Positions 34,919-44,426 of a DNA stretch of 64,000 nucleotides are shown here, in pieces. Source of the DNA: CBDCFV01 sp963664625 (GTDB lineage: Bacteria > Chloroflexota > Dehalococcoidia > Lucifugimonadales > UBA3495); the NCBI GenBank assembly GCA_963664625.1, contig OY761541.1:2852001-2916000 (forward strand), given 5' to 3'. Below the pieces are notes generated by a model, which ran no database searches, was not told where the DNA came from, and saw nothing but the letters and a program-made list of their open reading frames with translations. Numbering within the stretch: the stretch's first letter is position 1; each line of letters begins with the position of its first letter. Position numbers and translations under genes: made by a program.

Positions 34919-36100
34919 TCACAAAAGCACAAGATTATTGCGGTGGACAACTTCCTCTCCATAATGGTAACCCAAGGCGTCCTGAATATCGTCGGAACGT
35001 ACACCTTGTATTCGCTTTACATCCTCGGAACGGTAGTTGGCAATGCCGCAAGCAATTCGGCGCCCTTCGAAAGTGACTACGTATACTACGTCTCCCCTCT
35101 CGAACTCGCCGGTCACGCCGGTAATACCTGCCGGCAACAGGCTGCGGTGGTCTTTCTCCAAGGCTGCCGCCGCTCCCCGGTCCACCAGCACTCCCGCGCG
35201 CTGGGATGCGAAGCCCAGCATCCAGCGCTTCCGGGCTTCCATCTTCCCTTCGGCAGGACGGAAGGTAGTGCCGATGCTCTCCGCTCCCGCGGCCCGCAGC
35301 AAGGCGTCTTCCGCCGCACCGTGGCACATGACCATCGTAATGCCCGAGGTGGTCACCAACCGCGCCGCGTCTATCTTGGTGCCCATTCCCCCGCGGGACC
35401 AAGGACTCCGATTTTTGCCGGCAAGGGCCTCTATGGATTCGTCCACCTGATCCACCACCGGTATCAACTCCGCCTCGGGGTGCAGGTTGGGGTCGGCGGT
35501 GTACAGCCCGGCCGTGTCCGTAAGTATCACCAGCAGGTCGGCATCCACCAAGTTGGTCACCAACGCCGACAGCCGGTCGTTGTCGCCGAACACCTCGCCA
35601 ATCTCGTCCACTGCCACCACGTCGTTCTCGTTGAGTATGGGCACCACTCCCCGCTCCAGCAGACCGTGAAGCGTGTTGCCAACGTTCAAATAGGACTGAC
35701 GGTCCGACAGGTCCCGGATGGTCAGCAGCACCTGGGCGACCTTCAGCCCGCGGAACTGGAACATCTCCCCATAGGTATGCATCAAGCGGCTCTGTCCCAC
35801 CGCGGCCAGCGTCTGGCGCGAAGGTATATCCCTGACCACGCTGCCCCGCCCCGACCCCAGTGCTTCGTGTCCAGCGGCTATCGCGCCTGAGGTTACAAAC
35901 AAGACCTCCAAGCCAAAGCTGGTCAGCTCGACTATCTGCCTCACCAAGTCGGACATAACGGTCAGGTCCAACTGTTGGTGAGACGACCCGGTGGTAAGAA
36001 TGCCGGTGCCGGCCTTGACCACAACGCGCTTGTAGGGAAACCGGCGTGAACCCGCCTCGTCGGTGCGGAAATTGGCCGCAAGTTGGCTGTTCAATGACAA
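34919..36100 (-). CDS. proB: Glutamate 5-kinase with PUA domain
   Basis: About 393 residues. The kinase domain starts 'RVVVKAGTGILTTG', continues with 'VTSGAIAAGHEAL', 'NENDVVAVDEIGEVFGDND' and 'GGMGTKIDAARL'. A PUA domain follows from about residue 290 ('HRSLLPAGITGVTGEFERGD'). It phosphorylates glutamate in the first step of proline synthesis and is usually feedback-inhibited by proline. The frame is open to 36331, but a TATAAT promoter at 36148-36153 lies inside that extension, so the start must be downstream. TTG 36100, eight bases after AGAGG, is my choice; TTG 36094 is also possible. Confidence 0.93.
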   Translation of the reverse strand: MSLNSQLAANFRTDEAGSRRFPYKRVVVKAGTGILTTGSSHQQLDLTVMSDLVRQIVELTSFGLEVLFVTSGAIAAGHEALGSGRGSVVRDIPSRQTLAAVGQSRLMHTYGEMFQFRGLKVAQVLLTIRDLSDRQSYLNVGNTLHGLLERGVVPILNENDVVAVDEIGEVFGDNDRLSALVTNLVDADLLVILTDTAGLYTADPNLHPEAELIPVVDQVDESIEALAGKNRSPWSRGGMGTKIDAARLVTTSGITMVMCHGAAEDALLRAAGAESIGTTFRPAEGKMEARKRWMLGFASQRAGVLVDRGAAAALEKDHRSLLPAGITGVTGEFERGDVVYVVTFEGRRIACGIANYRSEDVKRIQGVRSDDIQDALGYHYGEEVVHRNNLVLL

Positions 36101-36147
36101 CTGGGATGCCTCTTCGACGGTGAGGAGTAGAGTCGCTGTAGCGGGAA

Positions 36148-36175
36148 TTATATCACGCACTACCCCGATCCCAAG
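36148..36175 (-). promoter_or_regulatory. proBA promoter
   Basis: On the minus strand TTGGGA (36175-36170) and a perfect TATAAT (36153-36148) are 16 bases apart. Predicted transcription starts near 36140, about 40 bases before the chosen proB start. It also argues against any upstream start. Confidence 0.7.
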
Positions 36176-36331
36176 TTGTGGAACTCGCGGCAGGCAGGTC
36201 AAAACCGTGTTGTTCTGTCCGGCTCCATCCCATAGAATGATTTCATAGGGCTGACGCGCTGCGTCAGCCTTGTTGGGCGTGGGACAAACTCCGCCCGAAC
36301 TAAATTCAGACCAGGGACGGTACGAAAGCAC

Positions 36332-39300
36332 ATGCCCTTAGAAGGCCTCGTTTCTCTGCTCAAAAGCCATCCGGTGTTCCGCCGCCAAGCGCAAGGCATC
36401 GGCCCCGGCGGGTCTCCCCCCAGGGTGTCGGTGCGCCAGGGAGCCGCCCCGGCCTACGTCGCAGCCCTGTGGAACCTGCACCAATCCCCAACGCTGGTAA
36501 TCACACCCCGGGCTGAAGACGCCCGGCGTCTCCACGACCACCTGCTGACCTACTTGGGCGACGACGGGCCAGCGTTTCTCCTACCCGAGCCGGAGGTGCT
36601 GCCCTTCGAGCGTCTGGCGGTGGACGCCAATACCAGCAACCAGCGCTTGGCCGCCCTGGCCGCCCTCGCTTCATCCGATCGCCGTCTGCCTGGACAAGCG
36701 CCGCCGGTGGTGGTGGCATCCATCAGCGCCGCCATGCGTCCCACCCTGCCAAGGGATGTGATGGCCGGGAGGCTGGGTAACGGCTCCGATGGCAACACCC
36801 TGGAAGTCGGCCAGCGGGTGCGTCTGCAAGACCTGCTGGTCCAATGGGTGGAGCTCGGCTACCGCAACGAACCCGTCGTCGAGTCGCCCGGCGCCTTCAG
36901 CCAGCGCGGCGGCATCATCGACATCTTCCCGTCCAATGCCGATCTGCCCTTCCGCATCGAACTGTGGGACGACCAGATCGACACCATCAGGCAGTTCGAC
37001 CCCCAGAGCCAGCGGTCGGTGGGAGCCGCCGAGCGGGTGGAGGTAGTCCCGGCCAGGGAGCAGCTCCCCGGAATCGCCGACCGCCGCCGAGTGGAAGACC
37101 TCATCGCGGGGATGGATTTTTCCCGGTGCGACCGGGAGGTGCGCGAGCGCATCGAGGATGAACTGGTGACCCTCTTCTCCGCGCCCAACGTCGAAAGCCT
37201 CATCTTTTACAACGGCCTCCTCAACAACGCCAGCCTGCTGGAGTACCTGGACGGGGACGGCGTAGTGGTACTGGAACGCCCCAGCCAAGTCGAAGACGAA
37301 GCCCTGGAGCTGGAAGAGCGGTTCACCAACATGCGGATGGCGCGGGAGGAACGGGGCGAGTTGCCCCGCGGCTTCCCCACGCCCTTCTTCCCTTGGCTGG
37401 ACTTTTCCGCTTCATTGGAGCGGCGCCCCAGGCTTTTGCTGCATAGCTGGTTGAGCGACATAGAGGACGAACTGTTCCAGCCCGCCACTCCCTACTACGG
37501 CCGCTTGGAACAGCTTGCCGGCGACCTGCGCCGCCACGCCAGCCGGGGCGGGGCCACGGTGGCCGTCACCCGCCACGCCCGCCGCCTGCGGGAGATTCTG
37601 GAACAGGACGACATCGGCGCGGCCATAACCGACGACCTGCAACCGCCCCTCAACGCCGGAGAAGTCCACTTGGTCAACGGTTCCCTCTCCGAGGGATGGG
37701 TGCTGGACGCCCTGTCCGGTGACGGCGTCTCGTCCGTCCAACTCCTGACCGACTCGGAGCTGTTCGGCACGGTCAAGGAGCGGCGCTACCGCCGTCCCCG
37801 TCGGGTTGAAACCGGAACGGAAATCACCGCCCTGTCGGATTTGGTCATCGGCAACTTCGTCGTCCACATCGACCACGGCGTGGCCCGGTTCGCCGGCACT
37901 ACCACCATGGATGAGGACGACGAGAACAAAGAGTACTTGGTGCTGGAGTACGCCGAGAACGACAAGCTGTACGTGCCCACCGACCACCTGGACCGGGTGA
38001 CTGCCTACGTCGGCGCCCAGGACCAGCCGCCCAGCCTTACCCGCCTCGGCTCCGCCGACTGGGCCAGGGTGAAAGAGAAGGTCAAGGGCGCGGCCCGGGA
38101 AATGGCCAAGGAATTGCTGGACCTCCACGCCGAGCGTGAAGTCGCCCAAGGCCACGAGTTCGTCCAGGACACCGTCTGGCAGCAGGAGTTGGAAGACTCC
38201 TTTCCCTACGAGGAGACCCCCGACCAAGCCGCCGCCATCACCGACGTGAAAGCCGACATGGAGAAGCCCAAGCCCATGGACCGGCTCATCTGCGGCGACG
38301 TTGGCTACGGCAAGACCGAGGTGGCCTTGCGGGCCGCCTTCAAAACGGTCAACGACGGTATGCAGGTCGGCCTGCTGGTGCCCACGACGGTGTTGGCCCA
38401 GCAGCACTACGCCACCTTCAGCGAGCGCCTCAGCCCCTTCCCCGTAAGCGTCGACGTTCTTAGCCGCTTCCGCACCCACAAGGAGCAGCAGGAGGTGATC
38501 CAGTCCCTCAAGGACGGCTCCCTCGACATCGTTATCGGCACTCACCGGCTGCTGCAAAAGGACGTGGAGTTCAAGAACCTGGGCTTGGCGGTGGTGGACG
38601 AGGAGCAGAGGTTCGGCGTCGCCCACAAGGAGCAGATCAAGCGGTTGCGGAAGGAGGTCGACGTACTGACCCTGAGCGCTACCCCCATTCCCCGCACCCT
38701 CAACCTGGCCCTCTCCGGCATCCGCGACCTCAGCACCATGGACACCCCGCCCGAGGCCCGCCTGCCCATCAAGACATTCGTTTCCGAGTACAGCGACGAT
38801 GTGGTAAGGGAGGCCATCCTGCGGGAGATGGAGCGCGGGGGACAGATCTTCTTCCTGCACAACCGGGTCAGGACCATTGAGCGCACGGCGGCCGAATTGG
38901 CGGAGTTGGTGCCCCAAGCCCGCATACTGATCGGCCACGGGCAGATGCCCGAGTCCGACTTGGAAGACGTGATGGTGGCCTTCTCCAACGGCGAGGCCGA
39001 CATCCTCGTCTGCACCACCATCATCGAATCGGGGCTGGACCTGCCCAACGTCAACACCCTGATCCTGGACCGGGCCGACCGGTTCGGGCTGTCCCAGCTT
39101 TACCAGCTACGGGGGCGCATCGGCCGCGGCGAACACCGGGCCTACGCCTACCTGCTGGTGCCCCGGGGCCGCCGCATCACCGAGACCGCCCAGCGCCGCT
39201 TGCAGGCCATCCTGGAGACCTCCGAACTGGGTGCCGGATTCCGCATCGCCATGCGCGACCTGGAGATTCGCGGCGCCGGGAACCTGCTGGGCACCGCCCA

Positions 39301-39868
39301 GAGCGGCCACATCCGCGAAGTCGGTCTGGACCTCTACAGCCAGTTGCTACAGGAAGCCATCACCGAACTCCAGCACTCCAACAGCCAGAACGGGTCCTCT
39401 CCCGGACAGCCCGTCGAGTTGCCTCGGGTAGAGCTTCCCCTGCAAGCCCGCATACCTGAGACCTACATTGAGCACATGCCCGCCCGCATGGCGATCTACC
39501 AGCGCGTCGCCAAGCTGGCCGACCGCAGGCAGGTCCCCGCCCTCCGGCAGGAACTCCGCGACCGCTTCGGCCCCTTGGATGAAGAAGTGGAAAACCTCCT
39601 CGTCATCGCCGACCTCCGCGCCCTCGCCGCCGGCCTTGGCATAGAGTCCATCCTCCACACCAACGACGCCTTCGTCTTCCAGCTCCGAGTCCCCGTCGGC
39701 GGCGCCAGAGTAGCCCTCCAGCGCGCCCTCGGCTCATCGGTAAGCGTAGGCAACCAGCAACTCCGCCTCCCCACCCGCCAACTGGGCGCCCAGTGGCTAA
39801 CCCGCCTCAGCCGAACACTGGAGCGGTTCAGGATGTTCCAGGAGAAAGTGTTGAGTGGGGGTGGGTGA
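36332..39868 (+). CDS. mfd: Transcription-repair coupling factor Mfd
   Basis: A 1178-residue Mfd with all domains. The UvrB-like N-terminal region covers 'NQRLAALAAL' and 'SPGAFSQRGGIIDIFP' (about residue 190). The RNA-polymerase-interacting CarD-like domain is near 490 ('GNFVVHIDHGVARFAG'). The RecG-like translocase carries Walker A 'GDVGYGKTEVALRAAF' near 650, 'DEEQRFG' near 755, 'LSATPIPRTLNLAL' near 785 and 'QLRGRIGRGEHRAYAYLL' near 925. A TRCF C-terminal domain follows. It removes stalled RNA polymerase and recruits UvrA. It is the last ordinary gene before the IS5/RecQ island. Confidence 0.97.
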   Translation: MPLEGLVSLLKSHPVFRRQAQGIGPGGSPPRVSVRQGAAPAYVAALWNLHQSPTLVITPRAEDARRLHDHLLTYLGDDGPAFLLPEPEVLPFERLAVDANTSNQRLAALAALASSDRRLPGQAPPVVVASISAAMRPTLPRDVMAGRLGNGSDGNTLEVGQRVRLQDLLVQWVELGYRNEPVVESPGAFSQRGGIIDIFPSNADLPFRIELWDDQIDTIRQFDPQSQRSVGAAERVEVVPAREQLPGIADRRRVEDLIAGMDFSRCDREVRERIEDELVTLFSAPNVESLIFYNGLLNNASLLEYLDGDGVVVLERPSQVEDEALELEERFTNMRMAREERGELPRGFPTPFFPWLDFSASLERRPRLLLHSWLSDIEDELFQPATPYYGRLEQLAGDLRRHASRGGATVAVTRHARRLREILEQDDIGAAITDDLQPPLNAGEVHLVNGSLSEGWVLDALSGDGVSSVQLLTDSELFGTVKERRYRRPRRVETGTEITALSDLVIGNFVVHIDHGVARFAGTTTMDEDDENKEYLVLEYAENDKLYVPTDHLDRVTAYVGAQDQPPSLTRLGSADWARVKEKVKGAAREMAKELLDLHAEREVAQGHEFVQDTVWQQELEDSFPYEETPDQAAAITDVKADMEKPKPMDRLICGDVGYGKTEVALRAAFKTVNDGMQVGLLVPTTVLAQQHYATFSERLSPFPVSVDVLSRFRTHKEQQEVIQSLKDGSLDIVIGTHRLLQKDVEFKNLGLAVVDEEQRFGVAHKEQIKRLRKEVDVLTLSATPIPRTLNLALSGIRDLSTMDTPPEARLPIKTFVSEYSDDVVREAILREMERGGQIFFLHNRVRTIERTAAELAELVPQARILIGHGQMPESDLEDVMVAFSNGEADILVCTTIIESGLDLPNVNTLILDRADRFGLSQLYQLRGRIGRGEHRAYAYLLVPRGRRITETAQRRLQAILETSELGAGFRIAMRDLEIRGAGNLLGTAQSGHIREVGLDLYSQLLQEAITELQHSNSQNGSSPGQPVELPRVELPLQARIPETYIEHMPARMAIYQRVAKLADRRQVPALRQELRDRFGPLDEEVENLLVIADLRALAAGLGIESILHTNDAFVFQLRVPVGGARVALQRALGSSVSVGNQQLRLPTRQLGAQWLTRLSRTLERFRMFQEKVLSGGG

Positions 39869-40002
39869 ACGGCAACGGCTGTAGTTTCCGACACGTCTGT
39901 AGACCGACTCGCAACGCCAGAGGGCGGTAACTCCTGAACCTTTCGATACCAATTTCCCTGGTTCGTGGTTCAAGAGCGTAAGGACTATAGGTTTAAGAAC
40001 CC

Positions 40003-40468
40003 CTAACAAAAAGAGGATAAGCGTCTGAAGCAGATGAGTGAACATCCTATGGACAGGAACGCCTCATGTATCCCGTCTATTCGTTCGTAGCGCACCCTCA
40101 GTCTGCGGAACTGGTGCAACCATGCCAGGGTTCGCTCGACAACCCACCGGTACACGCCCAGCCCACTGCCATGCCCGACGCCCCGTTTGGCGATCACCGG
40201 CCTGATGTGGCGCGAACGCAACGATTTCCGATGCTCCCGGGAATCATAAGCCCGGTCCGCATACAGCCGCTCCGGTCTGCGGCGCGGACGGCCACGTTTG
40301 CCCCGCACCGGCGGTATCGCATCCACCAATGGCAGCAATTGAGTCACGTCATGACGGTTGGCTCCACTCAGTATTGCTGCCAGAGGAGTCCCATTGGCGT
40401 CGGTGATCACGTGATGCTTGCTCCCAGGCTTACGGCGGTCCGTAGGATTGGGGCCTGTTTTTTCCCCC
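40003..40468 (-). CDS. IS5-family transposase, second frame (OrfB)
   Basis: About 155 residues, in frame +1 (or -2) relative to OrfA. It begins near 'GEKTGPNPTDRRKPGSKHH', has the second catalytic Asp in 'LYADRAYDS' and the Glu in 'RWVVERTLAWLHQFRRL', and ends at 40003 next to the left inverted repeat. IS427-group elements often need a frameshift to join the two parts. The junction is a G5A6 run suited to transcriptional or ribosomal slippage, but the shift here is +1, not the commoner -1, so inactivation is also possible. Confidence 0.88.
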
Positions 40469-40813
40469 GCCTCCGACTGCCCGGACCGACCCACTGTCCA
40501 CACAAGCCCGGGACCAGTCCAGACCGTCAGCCCCTTGCAGTTTGGACAACAGGAGTTCATGGAGACTCGGCCACACTCCGGCTTCATGCCACTCTTTCAG
40601 ACGGCGCCAGCAGGTCATCCCCGACCCACATTCCATCTCCTTGGGCAACATCTCCCAAGGGATCCCGCTCTTGAGCACGAAAAGGATGCCGGCCAGGGCC
40701 TTCCGGTCGTCTATCCGCTGGCGTCCGGGGTACCGGAACCGCCTGGGCTTCGCGGGTGGCAGCAGCGGTTGGAGCATCTCCCATAGTTCATCGCTCACCA
40801 GTGGCTTCGCCAT
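40430..40813 (-). CDS. IS5-family transposase, first frame (OrfA)
   Basis: About 127 residues from ATG 40813, preceded by AAGGAGAG. It has the DUF4096-like N-terminal domain ('LVSDELWEMLQPLLPP', 'GILFVLKSGIPWEMLPKEM', 'WHEAGVWPSLHELLL') and ends with the first catalytic Asp region 'ACVDSGSVRAVGGGG'. The family sequence continues in another frame from the GGGGGAAAAAA run (minus strand 40468 to 40458). OrfA alone lacks the other two catalytic residues. Confidence 0.9.
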   Translation of the reverse strand: MAKPLVSDELWEMLQPLLPPAKPRRFRYPGRQRIDDRKALAGILFVLKSGIPWEMLPKEMECGSGMTCWRRLKEWHEAGVWPSLHELLLSKLQGADGLDWSRACVDSGSVRAVGGGGKNRPQSYGPP

Positions 40814-41064
40814 CAATCTCTCCTTGCCCTGTTGCCGATGCTGCACCTGTACGCTGCAAACCACGGCTTGGAGAGAATCTAGACCTCTTCCACCTGCTCG
40901 TCAACTCTTTTTGTTAGGGATTCTAAGTTTCGACTAACTTTCGCCGAACGGACAAGGCTAACCTGTGATACTCGGAAGACCTTGGGGCACTGACGGACTC
41001 TCATTGTAGACTTCCCTCTGGCCGTGCTACTATCTGCCAAAACCAGCCGAGAGGAGTGGTCGAA

Positions 41065-43140
41065 ATGGAGTACGATGTAAACCGCGCCCTTCAACTGCTC
41101 CGCATCGGTTCTGGCATAGCTGACGCGCAGTTTAGGGAAGCACAAGAAGACGCAATTCGTCACGTCTTGGAAGGAAAAGGTAAATTACTCGTTGTCCAGA
41201 AGACAGGATGGGGCAAGAGTTTCGTCTATTTCATAGCAACCAAGTTAATGCGTGAGGTTGGTGCAGGCCCGGCTTTGCTGATTTCCCCACTGCTGTCGCT
41301 GATGCGCAACCAGATAGCAGCTGCAGAGCGTATGGGTGTCATGGCGGTCACTATCAACTCCGATAATACGGATGAATGGGACAGCGTAGAACGTCGAATA
41401 CTTAAAGACGAAGTGGATGTTCTTCTCATTTCGCCAGAACGGCTAGCCAACGAGGATTTTCGAGAAAATGTCCTCCCAGGCATGGCGGCACGGGTCTCAA
41501 TGCTGGTAATTGATGAAGCTCATTGCATCTCCGATTGGGGGCATGATTTCCGACCAGACTATCGTTTGATTGAACGGATTACCCGTACACTACCATCCAA
41601 CATCCAGTTGCTCGGAACAACGGCTACGGCAAACGATCGGGTTATAGATGACCTGAAGGCGGTGCTTGGCCCTAATCTGCATATTATGCGAGGAGACCTT
41701 AACCGCCCGTCTTTGCTGTTGCAGACTATCAAACTTCCAAGCCAGGCAGAGCGTTTGGCTTGGCTCGCCGAGCAGTTATCGACTATTCCAGGTAGTGGGA
41801 TAATTTATACTCTGACGATTCGCGATGCCGGACAAGTAACGGAGTGGCTTAAGTCCCAAGGACTGGATGTACAATCCTATACGGGCCGGTCCGAGAATCG
41901 GGAAGAACTGGAGCAGGCGCTGCTTGAGAACCACGTCAAGGCATTGGTAGCTACAACGGCGTTGGGCATGGGGTTTGATAAACCGGATCTGGCGTTTGTC
42001 ATTCACTACCAGACTCCGGGTTCCGTGGTAGCCTACTATCAACAGGTCGGACGTGCAGGACGAGGGTTAGACGCCGCCTATGGGGTACTATTAAGTGGTG
42101 CTGAAGATACAGAAATTACTGACTATTTCATCCGTAGCGCCTTCCCGACACGAGATGAAGTGCGTCTGGTGATTGAGGCTCTTGAGAACGAACCCGAAGG
42201 CCTTTCTGTGTCCCAACTTGAGCAGGACGTAAATATTAGCCGCGGCCGAATCAACCAAACCATTAAATTGCTATCGCTCGAATCCCCAGCGCCCATTGCG
42301 AAGCAAGGAATGAAGTGGCAGTTGACTGCTGCAAATCTGAGCAATGAATTCTGGGACCGTGCGAAACGTTTGACTGATCTCCGCCGCGAAGAGCAAAACC
42401 AGATGCAAGAATATGTAGCTTTGGATTCAAAGCACATGGAGTTTCTCATCCGTGCTTTAGATGGCGATCCGGAAACGTTGCAACAGCCTAACTTGTTGCC
42501 GCTTCCCACTAGCGTGGACGAAGGAACAGTACAGAATGCAATTGAATTTCTGCTTCGCACCAACCTGCCCATTGAGCCACGTAAACGATGGCCAGTTGGC
42601 GGCCTGCCACAGTATAAGATGAGTGGCAGTATTCAAGGAGAGCACCAAGCAGAACCAGGTCGTGTACTTTGCTATTGGGGAGATGCTGGATGGGGCAGTT
42701 TGGTTAGGTCTGGGAAGTACAAAGATAATCATTTCTCCGATGAACTGGTTTCAGTTTCTGCTAGGCTGATAGAAGACTGGAAACCTCAACCATTCCCAAG
42801 TTGGGTGACCTATATTCCGTCACAGCGTCATCCCACGTTGGTATCGGATTTTGCCAAGCGATTGGCTGATGCATTGGGCTTGCCGTTTCATGTGGTGCTG
42901 GTAAAAACTGACGCCCGGCCTGAACAAAAAGGAATGGCCAATAGTGCCCAACAGGCACGCAATGTTGACGGCTCACTTAGCTTTTCGCAGAATCCAGTGC
43001 TGCCCGACCCAGTCCTGTTGGTGGATGACATGGTAGACTCCGGCTGGACATTCACAGTTGCGGCATCGTTGCTGCGAGGCCGCGGTTGCAGTGCAGTAGT
43101 GCCGTTCGCGCTTGCGGACACTGGAATTAGGCAAGGCTGA
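41065..43140 (+). CDS. RecQ-type helicase fused to a C-terminal phosphoribosyltransferase domain
   Basis: A 691-residue fusion. Residues 1-340 are a RecQ-like superfamily 2 helicase: Walker A 'TGWGKS' with Lys51, DEAH at 150-153 ('VIDEAHCISDWGHDFRPDY'), 'LLGTTATAN', and motifs V/VI 'ALGMGFDKPDLAFVIHY' and 'QQVGRAGRGLD'. A winged-helix-like segment follows ('GLSVSQLEQDVNISRGRINQ'). No zinc cysteine cluster or HRDC is visible. The last 150 residues form a type-I PRTase fold with the PRPP loop 'VLLVDDMVDSGWTF' (Asp654, Asp655). The start at ATG 41065 has GAGGAG eight bases before. The stop overlaps the DprA-like start. Composition is visibly A+T-richer than the flanks, suggesting horizontal transfer; an IS5 element lies just upstream. 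Confidence 0.9.
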   Translation: MEYDVNRALQLLRIGSGIADAQFREAQEDAIRHVLEGKGKLLVVQKTGWGKSFVYFIATKLMREVGAGPALLISPLLSLMRNQIAAAERMGVMAVTINSDNTDEWDSVERRILKDEVDVLLISPERLANEDFRENVLPGMAARVSMLVIDEAHCISDWGHDFRPDYRLIERITRTLPSNIQLLGTTATANDRVIDDLKAVLGPNLHIMRGDLNRPSLLLQTIKLPSQAERLAWLAEQLSTIPGSGIIYTLTIRDAGQVTEWLKSQGLDVQSYTGRSENREELEQALLENHVKALVATTALGMGFDKPDLAFVIHYQTPGSVVAYYQQVGRAGRGLDAAYGVLLSGAEDTEITDYFIRSAFPTRDEVRLVIEALENEPEGLSVSQLEQDVNISRGRINQTIKLLSLESPAPIAKQGMKWQLTAANLSNEFWDRAKRLTDLRREEQNQMQEYVALDSKHMEFLIRALDGDPETLQQPNLLPLPTSVDEGTVQNAIEFLLRTNLPIEPRKRWPVGGLPQYKMSGSIQGEHQAEPGRVLCYWGDAGWGSLVRSGKYKDNHFSDELVSVSARLIEDWKPQPFPSWVTYIPSQRHPTLVSDFAKRLADALGLPFHVVLVKTDARPEQKGMANSAQQARNVDGSLSFSQNPVLPDPVLLVDDMVDSGWTFTVAASLLRGRGCSAVVPFALADTGIRQG

Positions 43141-44426
43141 TGAACACGGAATTATCGTCTAACACAAAGGCTATCCTGTTATTGACGGCCCCTTTGGTTG
43201 TAGGGAAAAGTATGTCGTCGGTGCGGCCACTGAACTCCACAGAATACGGTAAACTGGCTCACTGCCTCCGGGAATGTGGCCGTCAGCCCGCTGATTTGTT
43301 GGAGCATGTAGTTGCCGATGTACTGCGTAAGTGCTTGCCCGAGTTTGACAACGAACGGATAGTTCAACTGCTTGAACGAGGATTTCTACTCAGCCAAGCG
43401 GTTGATCATTGGCAAACTAGGGCCCTTTGGGTAGTCAGCCGAGCAGACCCGGGTTATCCCAAGCAATTCAAGAAACGTCTAGGACATTTCGCGCCACCAG
43501 TGCTTTACGGTTGTGGCGAGGCAACTCTCTTGGAACATGGAGGGCTGGCGGTAGTTGGGTCTCGCAACGTGGCCGATGGTCTCATGGAGTATGCGGAAGA
43601 CATCGGTCGACTGGCCGCGAAGGCACAATGTTCTGTTATCTCTGGTGGAGCTCGCGGGGTTGACCAAGCGGCGATACGAGGCGCATTGGCAGAAGGTGGG
43701 ACGGCTGTAGCAGTCCTCTCTGATGGTCTAGAAAGGACAGCGATGGATCGCGGGAACCGTGATGCATTATTGGATAGCCGACTAGTTCTAATCTCTCCTT
43801 ATGACCCTAGAGCGAGCTTTAATGTCGGCCACGCTATGCAACGCAACAAAATGGTGTATGCACTGGGCGACGCTGGGCTGGTAGTGGAGTCTGACTACAA
43901 CAAAGGCGGTACTTGGGCTGGAGCTGTTGAGCAACTGGACAAGTTCCGTCTTGTCCCTATTTACGCTCGCGCCAACGGAGACATAAGTACAGGTCTACGA
44001 ACCTTGCAACGGAAAGGTGCACTAGAATGGCCTAATCCTCGTACCCCCGATGAATTCAGGCAGGTTTTGGCAGGCTTGCCAATGTCATGGACATCTGTAC
44101 CACCCCAGCAAGGAACGCTTTCACTGAATATTGACGAAGATGTCATTGATTCCGACAGTAGTAAAGAGGTGGAGCGAGTTTCCTCTCAATATCCTGCTAT
44201 ACAATCAACCCCTGCTGATGAAATGGTCCCTGCAGATGCCCTCTTCGCGATGGTAGAACGATTGCTTAGGACAATTAATACACCTACGACTGACAGAGAA
44301 GTCGCTGCCTTCCTTGGAATCTCTAAGAATCAAGCAAATGACTGGCTGAAGCGTTTGGAACGAGAAGGGAAGTATCAACGTCTAAATAGGCCAGTTCGTT
44401 ATGAACGAGCTAATGCCAATAGTTAG
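43140..44426 (+). CDS. DprA/Smf-like Rossmann-fold protein with winged-helix C-terminus
   Basis: A 428-residue protein. The central DprA/LOG-type Rossmann domain has 'AVVGSRNVADGLMEYAEDIG' near residue 138, 'VISGGARGVDQAAIRGAL' near 163, and 'MQRNKMVYALGDAGLVVESDYNKGG' (about residues 236-260), matching the RNR and VE-x-x-x-x-SG patterns of DprA. The C-terminal 70 residues ('TDREVAAFLGISKNQANDWLKRL') are a winged helix. Canonical DprA binds single-stranded DNA and loads RecA during transformation; this copy is divergent and translationally coupled (TGATG) to the RecQ-PRTase, so it is probably a dedicated partner. Composition is like its partner's, not the host's. Confidence 0.88.
   Translation: MNTELSSNTKAILLLTAPLVVGKSMSSVRPLNSTEYGKLAHCLRECGRQPADLLEHVVADVLRKCLPEFDNERIVQLLERGFLLSQAVDHWQTRALWVVSRADPGYPKQFKKRLGHFAPPVLYGCGEATLLEHGGLAVVGSRNVADGLMEYAEDIGRLAAKAQCSVISGGARGVDQAAIRGALAEGGTAVAVLSDGLERTAMDRGNRDALLDSRLVLISPYDPRASFNVGHAMQRNKMVYALGDAGLVVESDYNKGGTWAGAVEQLDKFRLVPIYARANGDISTGLRTLQRKGALEWPNPRTPDEFRQVLAGLPMSWTSVPPQQGTLSLNIDEDVIDSDSSKEVERVSSQYPAIQSTPADEMVPADALFAMVERLLRTINTPTTDREVAAFLGISKNQANDWLKRLEREGKYQRLNRPVRYERANANS

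Larger units (their letters stand above)
39997..40923 (-). mobile_element. Complete IS5-family (IS427-group-like) insertion sequence, 927 bp
   Basis: Terminal inverted repeats are GAACCCCTAACAAAAAGAG on the left and GAATCCCTAACAAAAAGAG (inverted) on the right, 18 of 19 matching. TAA flanks both ends (39994-39996 and 40924-40926), a target duplication as expected for the family. The transposase is in two frames. Confidence 0.93.

Noticed and set aside
37412..38938. A 508-codon minus-strand frame inside mfd
   Set aside because: It is antisense to the helicase core of mfd; low-complexity shadow composition.
40458..40468. Canonical -1 slippery site in the IS5 transposase
   Set aside because: OrfB is in the +1 (or -2) frame relative to OrfA, so a simple -1 ribosomal shift at the A run would not join them.
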